Shown: one piece after another, positions 6,203 through 6,753 of the stretch
Numbering within the stretch: the stretch's first letter is position 1
Layout of the letters: every line of letters starts with the position of its first letter
Assembly: GCA_002299675.1 (NCBI GenBank)
Contig: DBOW01000060.1
Location: 665 to 7,417, forward strand
From: Solobacterium sp. UBA636
GTDB lineage: Bacteria > Bacillota_I > Bacilli_A > Erysipelotrichales > Erysipelotrichaceae
Direction: 5' to 3'
Length of the DNA stretch: 6,753 nt
Translations under genes and position numbers: made by a program
The notes under the pieces: model-generated
The model's database searches: none
Told to the model about the DNA's origin: nothing
Seen by the model: only the letters and a program-made list of their open reading frames with translations

Positions 6203-6295
6203 TTAAAGGTTAAGGGCTATTCTGGTCGGTTGAGCCAGGAACCGTAATCCTGTTTACATAGATTTTTAACTCCATGTAGAAAGGAGGCGGCGGTT
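6203..6295 (+). promoter_or_regulatory. Structured toxin leader with strong, maskable ribosome binding site
   Basis: A near-ideal AAGGAGG (6281-6287) lies 8 nt before the toxin ATG. CTCC (6270-6273) can pair with GGAG (6283-6286), hiding it. AACCG (6240-6244) can pair either with the upstream CGGTT (6227-6231, 8-nt loop) or with an identical CGGTT directly before ATG (6291-6295). CTGG/CCAG (6222-6225 with 6235-6238) crosses the first pairing, allowing a pseudoknot. Such competing folds suit a toxin mRNA made in a translationally silent form; this is inferred from complementarity only. Confidence 0.45.
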
Positions 6296-6379
6296 ATGTC
6301 TTATTACGAAATAATTATGATTATTATTACCGCATTTAACACGGTAATAAATCTAATTAAATTACCTAATAAAAAATAG
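6296..6379 (+). CDS. Type I toxin peptide, TxpA/BsrE/BsrG-like (putative holin-like toxin), 27 aa
   Basis: ATG 6296 to TAG 6377 encodes a 27-residue peptide starting MSYYEIIMIIITAF and ending LIKLPNKK: a short N-terminus, one hydrophobic helix (about residues 4-22) and a positively charged tail. The M-x-x-[YF]-E-x-[LI]-M-x-[IM]-I opening is the signature of B. subtilis TxpA, BsrG and BsrE and of many peptides annotated 'putative holin-like toxin' (Hol_Tox). Those insert in or perturb the membrane and cell envelope when their antisense RNA is lost. At 27 aa it is close to BsrE in size. Support for a real gene: AAGGAGG 8 nt upstream, an upstream promoter with a 5' hairpin, a terminator embracing the stop codon, and an opposing promoter downstream. 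A 9-bp hairpin, TTATTACCG/CGGTAATAA, lies inside the coding sequence. The family call rests on motif recognition, not on alignment. Confidence 0.78.
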   Translation: MSYYEIIMIIITAFNTVINLIKLPNKK

Positions 6380-6415
6380 TCCTCATCTCTCAAATTTTTT
6401 GCGGACTATTTTTTT
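6371..6415. terminator. Bidirectional hairpin at the toxin stop codon / end of antisense RNA
   Basis: AAAAAATAGTCC (6371-6382) pairs with GGACTATTTTTT (6403-6414) over 12 bp, with a 20-nt loop in which CAAA/TTTG can add an inner stem. T7 follows on the plus strand and T6 on the minus strand. The toxin TAG is in the 5' arm. It is the most likely 3' end of the minus-strand antisense RNA and may also end some toxin transcripts. Confidence 0.7.
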
Positions 6416-6427
6416 CCAATAAAATCC

Positions 6428-6460
6428 AGAGATAGCCTTTAATTGGCTGCCTCTTTTTTT
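6428..6460 (+). terminator. Second, distal terminator for the toxin mRNA
   Basis: AGAGATAGCC (6428-6437) pairs with GGCTGCCTCT (6445-6454), interrupted by one A-C mismatch next to a U-G wobble, with loop TTTAATT and a T7 tract (6454-6460). The minus strand lacks a T-tract, so it works only in the plus direction. A toxin mRNA ending here would be about 285 nt, with a 3' UTR covering almost the whole predicted antisense RNA. Confidence 0.6.
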
Positions 6461-6468
6461 ACATCTTT

Positions 6469-6496
6469 ATTATAACAGTTTTTTGACAGTTAACAA
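6469..6496 (-). promoter_or_regulatory. Promoter of the antisense antitoxin RNA
   Basis: Minus strand: TTGTTA (6491-6496, 4/6 to consensus), 16-nt spacer, TGT then a perfect TATAAT (6469-6474), so an extended -10. It is at least as strong by consensus as the toxin promoter, as expected for an antitoxin RNA made in excess. It lies just beyond the gpmI terminator and can only read into the toxin locus. Confidence 0.68.
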
Positions 6497-6515
6497 TAAT
6501 AATATCCGATAATAC

Positions 6516-6539
6516 AAACAGCCACATCTGTGGCTGTTT
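6516..6539 (-). terminator. Terminator of gpmI
   Basis: AAACAGCCAC (6516-6525) / GTGGCTGTTT (6530-6539), 10 perfect base pairs, loop ATCT. On the minus strand it is followed by an interrupted T-rich tail (TTTGTATTAT). It begins 7 nt after the gpmI stop codon and insulates the antitoxin promoter from gpmI transcription. Confidence 0.7.
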
Positions 6540-6546
6540 AACTGTT

Positions 6547-6753
6547 TTAGATCATTGATTCATCCCAGCACTCTGGAACATCTAAACCTAAGAGATTGAA
6601 TACGGTTGCGGCAATATTTGATAAACCAAATTCCTTGCCTTCCTTAATCTTCACATCAGCACCATAGATAATGAATGGAACCTTGTTTAAAGTATGTGAA
6701 GTCTTTGGCTTAGGTGCAGCATTAGGATCCTTAGACTTCTGATACATCTCATC
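6547..6753 (-). CDS. gpmI: 2,3-bisphosphoglycerate-independent phosphoglycerate mutase, C-terminal part (5' end outside window)
   Basis: The frame is open from the right edge (DEMYQKSKDP...) to TAA at 6547-6549, giving 68 residues. KPKTSHTLNKVPFIIYG, GLSNIAATVFNLLGL and the ending PECWDESMI are the conserved C-terminus of iPGM, the Mn2+-dependent enzyme of the alkaline-phosphatase superfamily that interconverts 3- and 2-phosphoglycerate. The His of TSHTLN is the expected third ligand of one Mn2+ site (H462 in Geobacillus numbering). The catalytic serine and remaining ligands lie outside the window. Same strand as pgk-tpiA-eno, but about 2.9 kb upstream and closed by its own terminator, so it is not co-transcribed with them here. 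Confidence 0.93.
   Translation of the reverse strand, partial: DEMYQKSKDPNAAPKPKTSHTLNKVPFIIYGADVKIKEGKEFGLSNIAATVFNLLGLDVPECWDESMI

Larger units (their letters stand above)
6371..6462 (-). ncRNA. Predicted antisense antitoxin RNA of the type I locus
   Basis: From its promoter the transcript would start near G6462 (minus strand) and end at the 6371-6382 arm of the bidirectional hairpin, giving about 92 nt. It is complementary to the toxin mRNA's 3' UTR and last codons, the arrangement known for RatA/txpA, SR4/bsrG and SR5/bsrE, where the RNA duplex blocks translation and/or recruits RNase III. It has no ORF with a ribosome binding site. Both ends are predicted from promoter and terminator positions only; read-through could extend it further into the toxin ORF. 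Confidence 0.55.

Noticed and set aside
6180..6204. 10-bp hairpin at 6180-6202 as a terminator
   Set aside because: Only three T residues follow and the sequence goes on as AAAGG; its position right after a promoter fits a stabilising 5' hairpin better.
6174..6295. Metabolite riboswitch in the toxin leader
   Set aside because: I find no conserved core of a known riboswitch class, and the structured leader is adequately explained by type I toxin regulation.
6484..6513. Perfect plus-strand TTGACA as a promoter reading toward gpmI
   Set aside because: The only -10-like hexamer (GATAAT) is 19 nt away, and the transcript would run straight into the gpmI terminator hairpin and antisense to gpmI. 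The minus-strand extended -10 in the same DNA is a better explanation.
1..6753. CRISPR array, tRNA or rRNA genes
   Set aside because: No regularly spaced direct repeats, no tRNA cloverleaf and no rRNA-like stretch were seen on either strand.

Overview
The window looks like chromosomal DNA from a low-GC Gram-positive bacterium (Bacillota). The evidence is A+T-rich DNA with standard-code genes, strong AGGAGG-type ribosome binding sites, several extended -10 (TGnTATAAT-like) promoters, and a phosphoglycerate kinase whose N-terminal loop and NTRYE/DAFGSVHRAHAS segments recall Erysipelotrichia/Mollicutes-type enzymes. A gut Erysipelotrichaceae-like host is a reasonable guess, but it is an inference from sequence style only.

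Layout. The left edge (1-303, +) holds the 3' end of a DUF1801/YdhG-like gene. It converges on a minus-strand glycolytic operon, pgk-tpiA-eno (3649 down to 335), and the two share a bidirectional terminator at 285-319. The operon has its own extended -10 promoter just upstream of pgk. Next comes a small minus-strand gene (3744-3899, 51 aa, very charged helix) with its own promoter and terminator. It diverges from a plus-strand block: a YigZ/IMPACT-family gene (3928-4524), a small membrane protein (4529-4888), and a PLP-dependent threonine-aldolase-family enzyme (4921-5952) ending in a strong terminator.

The stretch 5953-6546 has no long ORF but is not empty. It contains a 13-bp imperfect inverted repeat enclosing about 100 bp (5976-6097), then what I read as a complete type I toxin-antitoxin locus. 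That locus has an extended -10 promoter, a 5'-terminal hairpin, a structured leader with a very strong ribosome binding site, and a 27-codon ORF for a hydrophobic peptide of the TxpA/BsrE/BsrG ('putative holin-like toxin') type. An oppositely oriented extended -10 promoter follows, predicted to make an antisense RNA of about 92 nt covering the toxin's 3' end. The right edge (6547-6753, -) is the C-terminus of cofactor-independent phosphoglycerate mutase (gpmI).

How the genes fit together: PGK, TPI, enolase and the partial iPGM are lower-glycolysis enzymes on one strand, but gpmI is cut off from pgk-tpiA-eno by about 2.9 kb carrying the opposite-strand block, the small charged-protein gene and the toxin locus. 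The window is compact: most stop codons lie inside or within a few bases of terminator hairpins, and two divergent genes have -10 boxes placed so that their mRNAs would begin at or beside the start codon. The toxin/antisense pair is the most interesting feature and would be missed by any ORF finder with a length cut-off.
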